Source of the DNA: an uncultured Bacillota bacterium | GTDB taxonomy: Bacteria; Bacillota_I; Bacilli_A; RF39; UBA660 | Reading direction: 5' to 3' | Length of the DNA: 6,463 bases | Assembly (NCBI GenBank): GCA_947383065.1 | Contig: CANDCB010000056.1 | Span: 1-6,463 of the forward strand | Part shown: one piece after another, positions 1 through 6,021 of the stretch | Layout of the letters: the number at the start of each line of letters is the position of its first letter | Position numbering within the stretch: the first letter of the stretch is position 1 | Notes under the pieces: generated by a model | What the model was told of the DNA's origin: nothing | Databases searched by the model: none | Seen by the model: the letters and a program-made list of their open reading frames with translations, nothing else | Position numbers and translations under genes: made by a program

Positions 1-327
1 AACAGGATTTGTTCCATCACTAAATTCTTTAAAAGTTAAATTATCATCTAACTTATCTTCAACATAGATATAATCACTATAGACTTTAGCTGTTACCCCA
101 CTTCCGGCTTCAACACCATTTTTATCTACACCATCATAAGTAATATTCAAAAAATAAGTTAAATCACTACCTTCTTCTAAAGGCTCAGCATACTCTGTTA
201 CTAAATCAGTAATTTCATTACTTTTAGTAAATTGTAACAATATTAAAGAAGTCATTAAAACCAGTATTAGACATATATAAATTACTGACTTCTTTATCTT
301 TATTTTTTTTAAGTTTTTTAAACTCAT
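1..327 (-). CDS. Anchored surface protein, N-terminal part (runs off window)
   Basis: An open frame of 109 codons runs from an ATG at 325-327 to the window edge without a stop, so the C-terminus is missing. The start is supported by a GGAAG ribosome-binding site 7 nt upstream. Residues 1-13 are Lys-rich (MSLKNLKKIKIKK) and residues 14-33 form one hydrophobic segment, fitting a signal peptide or N-in membrane anchor with the rest outside the cell. The visible outer part (about 45-109) is acidic and beta-strand-like, with the stretch YIYVEDKLDDNLTF. This resembles the beta-sandwich domains of Gram-positive adhesins and pilin-like proteins, but the family is not certain. It lies 55 nt after the vWA gene on the same strand with no terminator visible between, so the two are probably co-transcribed and may belong to one surface structure. 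I do not assign a function. Confidence 0.8.
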   Translation of the reverse strand, partial: MSLKNLKKIKIKKSVIYICLILVLMTSLILLQFTKSNEITDLVTEYAEPLEEGSDLTYFLNITYDGVDKNGVEAGSGVTAKVYSDYIYVEDKLDDNLTFKEFSDGTNPV

Positions 328-382
328 TACTTCACTTCCATTTCTAAAAGCAATTTTTATTTACCAATAGGCACACTCAAGC

Positions 383-2815
383 TTACTGCACCACATATGG
401 GCTCGTTGATGTCCCGTCTCCATTTTCTAGTACTTCTGTGCCAGGGGCCAGTGAAACAGCCGGACGGACGTCGTTCGTGTAGTTGACGCCGCTGGTGTTC
501 ATGACGCCAGTCGAGCGCACGTTCCACACGTACGCATTAGAACTATTGAAGCGAAAAGGCGAAAGCGTCCAGTATACACTACTTGTATATAAATATGATG
601 TACTATTATTCGAACCATTAACTAATCCTCCAAGGCTGGCTTCATCCGCCGTAATAAGTCCCACCTTGTATTCTATTCCTTCCTTAGTTAATGCCCCGTT
701 TCCATTTTCTTCTTTGGCAGTAAATTTATCTAAATCATTCTTGCATACTAACGATGGGGTTTTATTTGTATATAATCTTGTCCTTGCTCCGTATGAAGAA
801 GTTGTTCCACTTCGGTCATTGCACCATACTGCATCTTCTAACTTTTCACTATATCCTTTATCGTAAATGTTTGTTTTATACCATGTATCTACTTCTTTTT
901 TTATAGTTGAATCTTCTACATTTACTTCAGCTGATGTCTTACCTTCTGTTGTCCATTCATCTGATGTATATGTCGTAACATCATTACTATACATATATCC
1001 AATATACCGACCATTATTATAAGTTGAATTAAATGCGCTTGTTTTTATTTGTGTATTTGATCCTGTTTTATTAGTACATTGCTTATCCGCTGTTGGTTTT
1101 CCATTGTATATTAACTTTATTCCTCCTGTTTCTGTTGTTCTTACTATCTTCCAACAATGTTCCGCATAAATTATATTATTATTTGTTACTGCGCCTCGAT
1201 AATAATATACTTGTTCTTCGCCATCTCGATTATAAATATATAATCCCTTACCATTTGTATCTGATGATATCGCCCCAAAGTTTATATCTGTATCAGCTAC
1301 TGGAGTATTATCTCTATTTGTCATTAATTCTATTAATGGTTTTGGTTTTACTTTATATACTGTTCCATTTAAACTTTTAGTTAATCCTAGTTTTGTCCAT
1401 ATACCTTTTAAATGTACTGCTTGTTTTGGCATTTTGAAACTTGTATCATTTATTTTGGTTACAACTTTACTATCTTCTTCGATTATTTCCCATCCTCTAA
1501 ATTGATAGCCTGCACATACTCCTGGGCCTTCTTTTTTTATTGTTACATTATCTAAATATGGATGAACTTCTAAACTTGTTCCACTCAAATTACATCCAGT
1601 CGGAGGATTGTTATCATATATTACCTCATAACCATTATGTAAAACTGGCGTTTTTGGAGTATCTATATGTTCTTCATCTTCATTCGGTAACTTAGAAGTA
1701 ATTATTTCTTTTTCATTAGTATCATAATAATAATTCTTTATATTTCGTTTATCCTCTTTAACTGTTGCATTTATAGTCATGCTAGCAACACCACCAGATA
1801 TAAACGTTCCCATACCACTTTCTTCATCATATGTACTTAAGTGCCAAGTTATTTTTTGTTCTACCTCATCAAATTCAAATGTTCCCTGTGATACTTTTAT
1901 ATCAGTTGTAAGGTTTTCAATATAAAAGTTTTCTTTCTTTATATAATCAACGATTGTAAATTCTTCATATGGTTCTCCAGAAGCTACAGAAGACGCTTCA
2001 AACAATACATTTTTTAAATTATCAACATATGCCGAATATTGATGATCACTAATATCTACCAAAGCTTTTATTATGGAACTTCCCATTTCATACTGAATAG
2101 CGTTCATTTCTAAATATGGGTGATTATCTTTTAATATTTTATATTCCCCTAATTCGCTACCTGTTTCTTCACAGGGATAACCATCTGATAAGAATAAACC
2201 GACTAAATCTGTATCCCCTCTTGGAACGTAACTCTCTAAAACATCTCCTGTTTTTCGCATGGCATCAGCATAGTTAGTATTTCCTGAGTCAGCTAAAGCA
2301 TTAATACTATTTATTAGTTCATCTTTTTTTGTATAATCAGCAAAATCATATACTTTAGTGGCTTTTGTTTCAAATGTTACTAAAGCTACATGATTTTTAT
2401 GGTTTCCTAATATTACATCAACTAACTCAACGGCATCTGATTTAACTTTATCTAGTTTTTCACCCCTCATACTACCTGAAACATCTAGAATTAAGATAAT
2501 GTCCTTATTTTTCTCTTTTGTTGCTGTTTTCTTTTCAGTTACCACATCAAAACTAATTTTAGCCGTGGTAGCACTTGTCCACTCAGCGCTTTTATCAATA
2601 TGCCAACTACCAGGAGATTGAATATCTTCACTCCAACCACTAGAATTTATTGTAACTTTTGGGACTTCAACACGATTACCATTTAAAAAAGATTTAACAC
2701 CTGATTCAATAACTTGATAATTAGTTATAATACTAAATAATATTAGAGAAATAATTAATCCAACTATAATTAAAGTCTTCTTTTCATATATCCTAACAAA
2801 TACTTTATTTTCCAT
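383..2815 (-). CDS. Membrane-anchored vWA-domain surface protein with lectin-like C-terminus
   Basis: This 810-aa protein is probably an adhesin. Residues 14-32 form a single hydrophobic segment after a short charged N-terminus, so the bulk should be extracellular. A vWA domain spans about 105-275 with a complete MIDAS metal site: DVSGS at 111-115, Thr near 180 (GNTN) and the Asp of LSDG at 211. Residues 285-355 look like a beta-sandwich. Residues 437-473 (FRGW ... SFKMP ... GIWT) resemble an InlB B / Listeria-Bacteroides repeat. Residues 515-792 resemble the DUF6273 / C-type-lectin-like modules of gut Firmicutes surface proteins (CWKIVRTTETGG, YWTLSP, VRPAVSL), with Cys at 554, 580, 665 and 691. 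There is no LPXTG sorting signal, so anchoring is probably N-terminal. AGGAG lies 11 nt before the ATG. The last ~60 codons are strikingly GC-rich compared with the rest. The vWA call is firm; the adhesin role and C-terminal family are inferred. Confidence 0.88.
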   Translation of the reverse strand: MENKVFVRIYEKKTLIIVGLIISLILFSIITNYQVIESGVKSFLNGNRVEVPKVTINSSGWSEDIQSPGSWHIDKSAEWTSATTAKISFDVVTEKKTATKEKNKDIILILDVSGSMRGEKLDKVKSDAVELVDVILGNHKNHVALVTFETKATKVYDFADYTKKDELINSINALADSGNTNYADAMRKTGDVLESYVPRGDTDLVGLFLSDGYPCEETGSELGEYKILKDNHPYLEMNAIQYEMGSSIIKALVDISDHQYSAYVDNLKNVLFEASSVASGEPYEEFTIVDYIKKENFYIENLTTDIKVSQGTFEFDEVEQKITWHLSTYDEESGMGTFISGGVASMTINATVKEDKRNIKNYYYDTNEKEIITSKLPNEDEEHIDTPKTPVLHNGYEVIYDNNPPTGCNLSGTSLEVHPYLDNVTIKKEGPGVCAGYQFRGWEIIEEDSKVVTKINDTSFKMPKQAVHLKGIWTKLGLTKSLNGTVYKVKPKPLIELMTNRDNTPVADTDINFGAISSDTNGKGLYIYNRDGEEQVYYYRGAVTNNNIIYAEHCWKIVRTTETGGIKLIYNGKPTADKQCTNKTGSNTQIKTSAFNSTYNNGRYIGYMYSNDVTTYTSDEWTTEGKTSAEVNVEDSTIKKEVDTWYKTNIYDKGYSEKLEDAVWCNDRSGTTSSYGARTRLYTNKTPSLVCKNDLDKFTAKEENGNGALTKEGIEYKVGLITADEASLGGLVNGSNNSTSYLYTSSVYWTLSPFRFNSSNAYVWNVRSTGVMNTSGVNYTNDVRPAVSLAPGTEVLENGDGTSTSPYVVQ
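440..574 (-). other. Candidate DGR-type variable region in the vWA gene 3' end
   Basis: These are codons 748-792 of the vWA gene, from YWTLSP to SLAPG. G or C fills the third position in 32 of 45 codons, in a gene that otherwise favours A/T. Between residues 754 and 781, the nineteen codons at positions that look variable or Asn-like (754-760, 762, 765, 767, 769, 771, 773-776, 778, 779, 781) all end in C or T. They encode Phe, Arg, Asn, Ser, Tyr, Thr, Val and Gly, and each can be derived from AAC or AAT by changing only adenines. That is the pattern of adenine-specific mutagenic retrohoming in diversity-generating retroelements, whose targets often end in a C-type-lectin fold. No reverse transcriptase or template repeat is visible here, so an imported or gene-converted cassette remains possible. 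Confidence 0.45.
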
Positions 2816-2837
2816 AAAAAATACTGCTCCTACTTCT

Positions 2838-2873
2838 TATAAAAACAATCATAAAGCTGATACCTTTGTGATT
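2838..2873. repeat. Inverted repeat, left copy
   Basis: This 36-bp sequence matches the reverse complement of 3017-3054 at 34 of 36 positions, with one 2-nt length difference in an A run. The innermost 21 bases match exactly. The unit is itself a near-palindrome: arms 2847-2856 and 2864-2873 surround the asymmetric 7-nt centre CTGATAC. On the minus strand the hairpin has one C/A mismatch and is followed by GTTTTTATA, so it could act as a weak terminator only 22 nt before the vWA start codon. The arm/asymmetric-core layout also resembles a tyrosine-recombinase crossover site. The outer ends read TATA, which would allow a TA-targeting MITE. Confidence 0.8.
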
Positions 2874-2884
2874 ACTTAGTGTCT

Positions 2885-2920
2885 AAAAATGTCAAATATT
2901 TTAGCTAAATTGACATTTTT
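2885..2920. promoter_or_regulatory. Palindrome between the inverted repeats, possible operator
   Basis: Perfect 11-bp arms (2885-2895 and 2910-2920) each contain TTGACA or its complement. They flank a 14-nt centre holding the palindrome TTTAGCTAAA. One arm coincides with the -35 box of the plus-strand promoter candidate. It could be an operator for a dimeric regulator or a bidirectional hairpin, since T runs flank it on both strands. The symmetry is directly visible; the function is unknown. Confidence 0.5.
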
Positions 2921-2938
2921 CAGATGATTTAAGATAAA
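2910..2938 (+). promoter_or_regulatory. Candidate promoter facing away from the vWA gene
   Basis: A perfect TTGACA (2910-2915) is followed after exactly 17 nt by GATAAA (2933-2938), a 4/6 match to the -10 consensus. A TATAAT also occurs downstream at 2991-2996 but without a good -35. In the orientation shown, transcription would run into the right inverted repeat, which makes a good terminator on this strand, and would reach no gene on the plus strand. Inversion between the two repeats would point it at the vWA gene. AT-rich DNA gives many chance -10 matches. Confidence 0.35.
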
Positions 2939-2955
2939 AATATAGTTAATTTCAA
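2927..2955 (-). promoter_or_regulatory. Candidate promoter facing the vWA gene
   Basis: On the minus strand, TTGAAA (2955-2950, 5/6) is followed by a 17-nt spacer and TTAAAT (2932-2927, 4/6). It could drive the vWA gene in the orientation present here, through the internal palindrome and the left inverted repeat. It overlaps the opposing plus-strand candidate, so sequence alone cannot say which orientation is productive. Confidence 0.3.
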
Positions 2956-3010
2956 AAGAATTTAACCTTTATTTTATAAAGATTATGTAATATAATTAAT
3001 TTAACAATAG

Positions 3011-3051
3011 AAAAACAATCACAAAGGTATCAGCTTTGTGACTGTTTTTTT
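3011..3051 (+). terminator. Rho-independent terminator, mainly plus strand
   Basis: The right inverted repeat extends to a 16-position stem (3011-3026 with 3034-3049, one A/C mismatch) with the 7-nt loop GTATCAG. On the plus strand the G+C-containing part of the stem is followed by seven T (3045-3051). On the minus strand it is followed by GTTTTTC, so it may work both ways. It would end any transcript started by the plus-strand promoter candidates and would help insulate the copper operon. Confidence 0.6.
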
Positions 3052-3054
3052 ATA
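3017..3054. repeat. Inverted repeat, right copy
   Basis: This is the partner of 2838-2873 in opposite orientation; its centre reads GTATCAG, the reverse complement of the left centre. The two copies enclose 143 bp (2874-3016). Arms 3017-3026 and 3034-3043 pair with one mismatch, so this copy is also a palindrome. It lies between the vWA gene's upstream region and the copper operon terminator, so the element sits between two transcription units. Confidence 0.8.
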
Positions 3055-3080
3055 CTTTTTTAAAAACTTACTTTACACTA

Positions 3081-3122
3081 AAAAAAATTAAGATAAATTA
3101 AATTTTTTTATCTTAATTTTTT
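3081..3122 (-). terminator. Terminator of the csoR-copA-copZ operon
   Basis: A perfect A/T-rich stem (3084-3097 with 3107-3120) encloses a 9-nt loop. On the minus strand it is followed by a run of T. It starts directly at the copZ stop codon, so it should define the operon's 3' end. It is also T-rich on the other side, so bidirectional action is possible. The stem contains only one G-C pair per arm, which makes it weaker than the uppP terminator. Confidence 0.65.
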
Positions 3123-3345
3123 AAATAATATCTGTAACTTTAAAATTAATATCATCAATTACTTTTATAATTTCTTGATTATCTATTTCTTTTGAATACT
3201 TAATAACTGCTTCCTTTTTATTTAAATTAACTTTAACACCTGTTACACCTTCTAATCTTGCTAAAACTTCTGTTACCTTCTTAACGCAGTGTTCACAGTG
3301 CATACCATCTATCTTTATAACCTTCTTATTACCTTTACTAAACAT
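3121..3345 (-). CDS. copZ: CopZ-like copper chaperone
   Basis: This is a 74-aa cytosolic heavy-metal-associated (HMA) domain protein that carries Cu(I) and passes it to CopA. The metal-binding loop is GMHCEHC at 14-20, with Cys17 and Cys20, in a complete beta-alpha-beta-beta-alpha-beta length (CopZ proteins are about 68-75 aa). The His between the two cysteines is a common variant. It is the last gene of the operon. Its ATG lies inside the copA stop region, an 8-nt overlap (3338-3345), so translation is probably coupled to copA. A MerP-like mercury role is unlikely given the csoR and copA neighbours and the absence of mer genes. Confidence 0.93.
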   Translation of the reverse strand: MFSKGNKKVIKIDGMHCEHCVKKVTEVLARLEGVTGVKVNLNKKEAVIKYSKEIDNQEIIKVIDDINFKVTDII

Positions 3346-5569
3346 TATCTATCTCCTCTTTCCTACTAAATTTTATTGTCTTTAACCTTAAAGCATTAAA
3401 TAAAACTGTTAAACTACTAAACATCATTGCTATACTAGCAAGCATTGGATTTAAATAAATATTAAATTTCTTAAAAAATCCTAATGCAATTGGAATCATT
3501 AAAATATTATAAAAGAAAGCCCAAAATAAATTTTCTTTAATATTTTTCATTGTCATATTACTTATCTTAAAAAGATCATTTATTTTATCTAAATCATCAT
3601 TTAACAAAATAATTTTTGCCGAATCAATTGCAATATCTGTTGCTTTCTTTATTGAAACACCTATATCAGCAGATGCCAAAGATGGAGCATCATTTATCCC
3701 ATCACCTACCATCATTACAACATGGCCTTGTTTTTTTAACTTCTTAATTATATTTACTTTTTCTTTAGGTAATACATTTGCATAAACATTTTTAATTCCT
3801 ACCATAGAAGCAATAGATGACGCTGTTACTTCATTATCTCCAGTTAACATTATAACTTTTTTACCATTTTGTTGCAAAGTAGATACCATACTAGACGCTT
3901 CTTTTCTTAAAACATCATTAACTCCAATAAGGGCTTGAATCTTTTTATCAATAACAATATAAATAATACTACTAGCTTTATTTAAAAGAACTTCTTCATC
4001 ACTTTCATGACTATTTTTTATCTTTAATTTTTTTAATAATTTAGCATTTCCAAGATAAATATCTTTACCATTTATTTTACCATATAATCCATAGCCTTCT
4101 ATTGATTTAAAGCCATCAACCTCATACTTTTTTAATTTATGTTCTAAAGCATAATTTATGAAAGCTTTACTAATAGGATGTGTTGAAAATTCTTCAATGC
4201 TACTAGCTTTACTTAAAATTTTATCATCACTTTCATCACTATAATTATAAATATTAGCTATTTTTAAATTACCATACGTTAAGGTCCCTGTCTTATCAAA
4301 AACTACTGTATCTACCTTAGAAAGTAGTTCTAAAGTCTCACTTTTCTTTATTAATATTCCCCTACTAGCACAAAGTCCTTCACTTACTACTAATGCTAAA
4401 GGAGTCGCTAATCCTAAAGCACAAGGACAAGCTACGACTAAAACTGAAACAAATATATTAATAGTCTCATTTAATGTTACACCTAATATTAAATTTATTA
4501 TAAGTGATAAAATCGCAATTACTAAAACAAAAGGCACAAAATATCCACTAACAACATCAGCATATTTAGCGATTGGTGCTTTACTATTTGTTGCTTCTAA
4601 AACCAACTTAACAATCTCTGAAATTGTTGAATCACGACCAATTTTTAAAGCTTCATAAGTAATATATCCATCATAATTTATACTTCCTGCAATAACCTGA
4701 TCATTTATTGTCTTTTTTACAGGTATTGATTCTCCTGTTACAAAAGATTCATCTAAATGTGTTTCTCCTTTTTTAATAACTCCATCAGCCGCAATCTTCA
4801 TACCTGGTTTAGCAATTAATATCATCTTAGGCATTATCTCATCAATACTTATTTCTTTTTCCTTACCATCTATTAAAGCCAAAGCACTCTCCGGTGTAAT
4901 TAAAGCTAATTTATTAATTGCTTCTTTTGTTTTATCTTTACTCTTAGAATCAATAAAACGTCCTAACTTAATAAAATAAATAACTGTTGTAACTGACTCA
5001 AAATACAAACTATGAATATACTCATTATATCCTTTAAAAATCATTATTAGTCCAAATAGACTATAAAGAAAACTAGCTATAACTCCTATTCCTACTAATG
5101 TATCCATATTAGGTGTCTTATGAATAAGATTTTTATAACCATTTCTTAATATATCAAAACCATATATTAAAAATATTACTGCCAAAACCATAAGAAAAAT
5201 AGCATAATTCTTTGGCTTAATATCAGGATTTAAAAAAGGTATAGATGGCAAATTAATCATATGTCCCATAGAAACATACATCATAATTAAAGTTAAAATA
5301 GTAAATAAAACAAGAACTTTTTTAGCATTTTTATGTTCTTTTATTCTTTTATGTTCATCATATTCTCCTAAAGATTTAAATCCAGCTTCACTAATAAATC
5401 TATTTAAATCTTCTATTTCTAATTTTTCATCATAAGTAATTTGGGCTGTTGCCATAACTAAATTAACATTTGCATCCTCAATATATTTTTGCTTATTTAA
5501 ATATTTTTCTAAACCACTAGAACAAGCACTACATGTCATACCTTCAATACTCAAAATTATCTTTTTCAT
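3338..5569 (-). CDS. copA: CopA, Cu(I)-exporting P1B-1-type ATPase
   Basis: This 743-aa membrane pump uses ATP to export Cu(I) from the cytosol. It has one N-terminal HMA domain (GMTCSAC, Cys13 and Cys16), at the short end for bacterial CopA, which often has two. The core motifs are all present: TGES 278-281 (actuator), CPC 381-383 (membrane metal site), DKTGT 425-429 (phosphorylated Asp425), the HP pair 464-465, TGDN 576-579 and GDGIND 622-627. Late transmembrane residues YN (687-688) and MMFSS (715-719) match the Cu(I)/Ag(I) P1B-1 class rather than Zn/Cd pumps. A hydrophobic pair near 83-100 and 122-140 starts the membrane domain. AAGAGGAG lies 5 nt before the ATG. It sits 31 nt after csoR and overlaps copZ. 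No key residue is missing. Silver export is a possible secondary role. Confidence 0.96.
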   Translation of the reverse strand: MKKIILSIEGMTCSACSSGLEKYLNKQKYIEDANVNLVMATAQITYDEKLEIEDLNRFISEAGFKSLGEYDEHKRIKEHKNAKKVLVLFTILTLIMMYVSMGHMINLPSIPFLNPDIKPKNYAIFLMVLAVIFLIYGFDILRNGYKNLIHKTPNMDTLVGIGVIASFLYSLFGLIMIFKGYNEYIHSLYFESVTTVIYFIKLGRFIDSKSKDKTKEAINKLALITPESALALIDGKEKEISIDEIMPKMILIAKPGMKIAADGVIKKGETHLDESFVTGESIPVKKTINDQVIAGSINYDGYITYEALKIGRDSTISEIVKLVLEATNSKAPIAKYADVVSGYFVPFVLVIAILSLIINLILGVTLNETINIFVSVLVVACPCALGLATPLALVVSEGLCASRGILIKKSETLELLSKVDTVVFDKTGTLTYGNLKIANIYNYSDESDDKILSKASSIEEFSTHPISKAFINYALEHKLKKYEVDGFKSIEGYGLYGKINGKDIYLGNAKLLKKLKIKNSHESDEEVLLNKASSIIYIVIDKKIQALIGVNDVLRKEASSMVSTLQQNGKKVIMLTGDNEVTASSIASMVGIKNVYANVLPKEKVNIIKKLKKQGHVVMMVGDGINDAPSLASADIGVSIKKATDIAIDSAKIILLNDDLDKINDLFKISNMTMKNIKENLFWAFFYNILMIPIALGFFKKFNIYLNPMLASIAMMFSSLTVLFNALRLKTIKFSRKEEIDNV
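3353..3359 (-). promoter_or_regulatory. Ribosome-binding site of copZ inside copA
   Basis: AGAGGAG on the minus strand lies 7 nt before the copZ ATG and within the last codons of copA. It fixes the copZ start despite the overlap and lets copZ be translated independently or by reinitiation. Confidence 0.8.
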
Positions 5570-5600
5570 GTTTTCTCCTCTTAATATATATAATTTAATT

Positions 5601-5909
5601 TTACCTATTCATTTTTTCAAATAAAGAAACAACTTCATCAATAACTTCTAATTTATCTTTTTTTATATCATTAACAACACATGTACTTAAATGACTTTTA
5701 AGAATTTCATTCCCCAAACTCTTTAAAGATTTATTAACCGCTGAAATTTGAATTAAAATATCATTACAATAACGGTCATCCATAACCATCTGTCTTATTC
5801 CCTTTATCTGACCTTCAATAATATTTAACCTTCTATTAATTTTTTTCTTTTCTTCATCTGTACGATGTTTTGTTCTTAGACAATCCATACATTTTTGGCA
5901 ACTACTCAT
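5601..5909 (-). CDS. csoR: CsoR-family copper-sensing repressor
   Basis: This 102-aa all-alpha repressor, tetrameric in the family, should bind its operator without copper and leave it when Cu(I) binds. The signature segment RRLNIIEGQIKGIRQMV (26-42) is followed by the C-H-C copper triad: Cys48 in DDRYC, then His73 and Cys77 in SHLSTC. This matches CsoR rather than the formaldehyde (FrmR) or nickel (RcnR) sensors. The N-terminus adds three cysteines spaced CxxCxxC (4, 7, 10), not part of the classical site. An AAGGGA ribosome-binding site lies about 9 nt before the ATG. It is the first gene of the copper operon, and its promoter contains a CsoR-type operator, so it should regulate itself, copA and copZ. 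Confidence 0.94.
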   Translation of the reverse strand: MSSCQKCMDCLRTKHRTDEEKKKINRRLNIIEGQIKGIRQMVMDDRYCNDILIQISAVNKSLKSLGNEILKSHLSTCVVNDIKKDKLEVIDEVVSLFEKMNR

Positions 5910-5955
5910 TTTTATTATTCCCTTTCATTTTATTTTAATCAATACTAATACCATT

Positions 5956-5985
5956 ATTATATACCCTGCTAGGGTATTAGGTAAA
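5956..5985 (-). promoter_or_regulatory. Promoter of the csoR-copA-copZ operon
   Basis: On the minus strand a perfect -10 box TATAAT (5961-5956) is preceded at 18 nt by TTTACC (5985-5980, 4/6 match to TTGACA). The spacer is filled by the CsoR operator. The -10 lies about 46 nt before the csoR ATG. The weak -35 is a mild uncertainty. Confidence 0.75.
5961..5977. promoter_or_regulatory. CsoR operator
   Basis: A perfect 7-bp inverted repeat, ATACCCT-GCT-AGGGTAT, matches the TACCC...GGGTA operators known for CsoR repressors. Its position between the -35 and -10 boxes would block RNA polymerase directly, so copper should induce the operon. Confidence 0.88.
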
Positions 5986-5995
5986 GACAAAGTAT

Positions 5996-6019
5996 AAAAA
6001 AAAACGCTTAAAGCGTTTT
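5996..6019 (-). terminator. Terminator of uppP
   Basis: The stem AAAACGC / GCGTTTT (6001-6007 and 6013-6019) closes a 5-nt loop. On the minus strand it is followed by a run of at least eight T. It starts three bases after the uppP stop codon and separates uppP from the copper promoter that follows. Confidence 0.85.
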
Positions 6020-6021
6020 AA

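Noticed and set aside
328..382. Terminator or DGR-type hairpin after the vWA stop codon
   Set aside because: The 55-nt gap shows only the short palindrome AAGCTT and no stable stem followed by T, so neither a terminator nor a homing-associated cruciform can be supported.
483..866. Plus-strand open frame of 127 codons
   Set aside because: It lies wholly antisense to the vWA gene, has no ribosome-binding site I can see and no recognisable domain; its length is a by-product of the GC-rich 3' end.
1093..1380. Plus-strand open frame of 95 codons, Leu/Tyr-rich
   Set aside because: It is antisense to the vWA gene; the hydrophobic composition comes from reading AT-rich coding DNA on the other strand.
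2816..3120. CRISPR array, T-box or riboswitch in the intergenic region
   Set aside because: There are only two repeat copies, in inverted orientation, with no regular spacing, and no T-box or recognisable riboswitch core.
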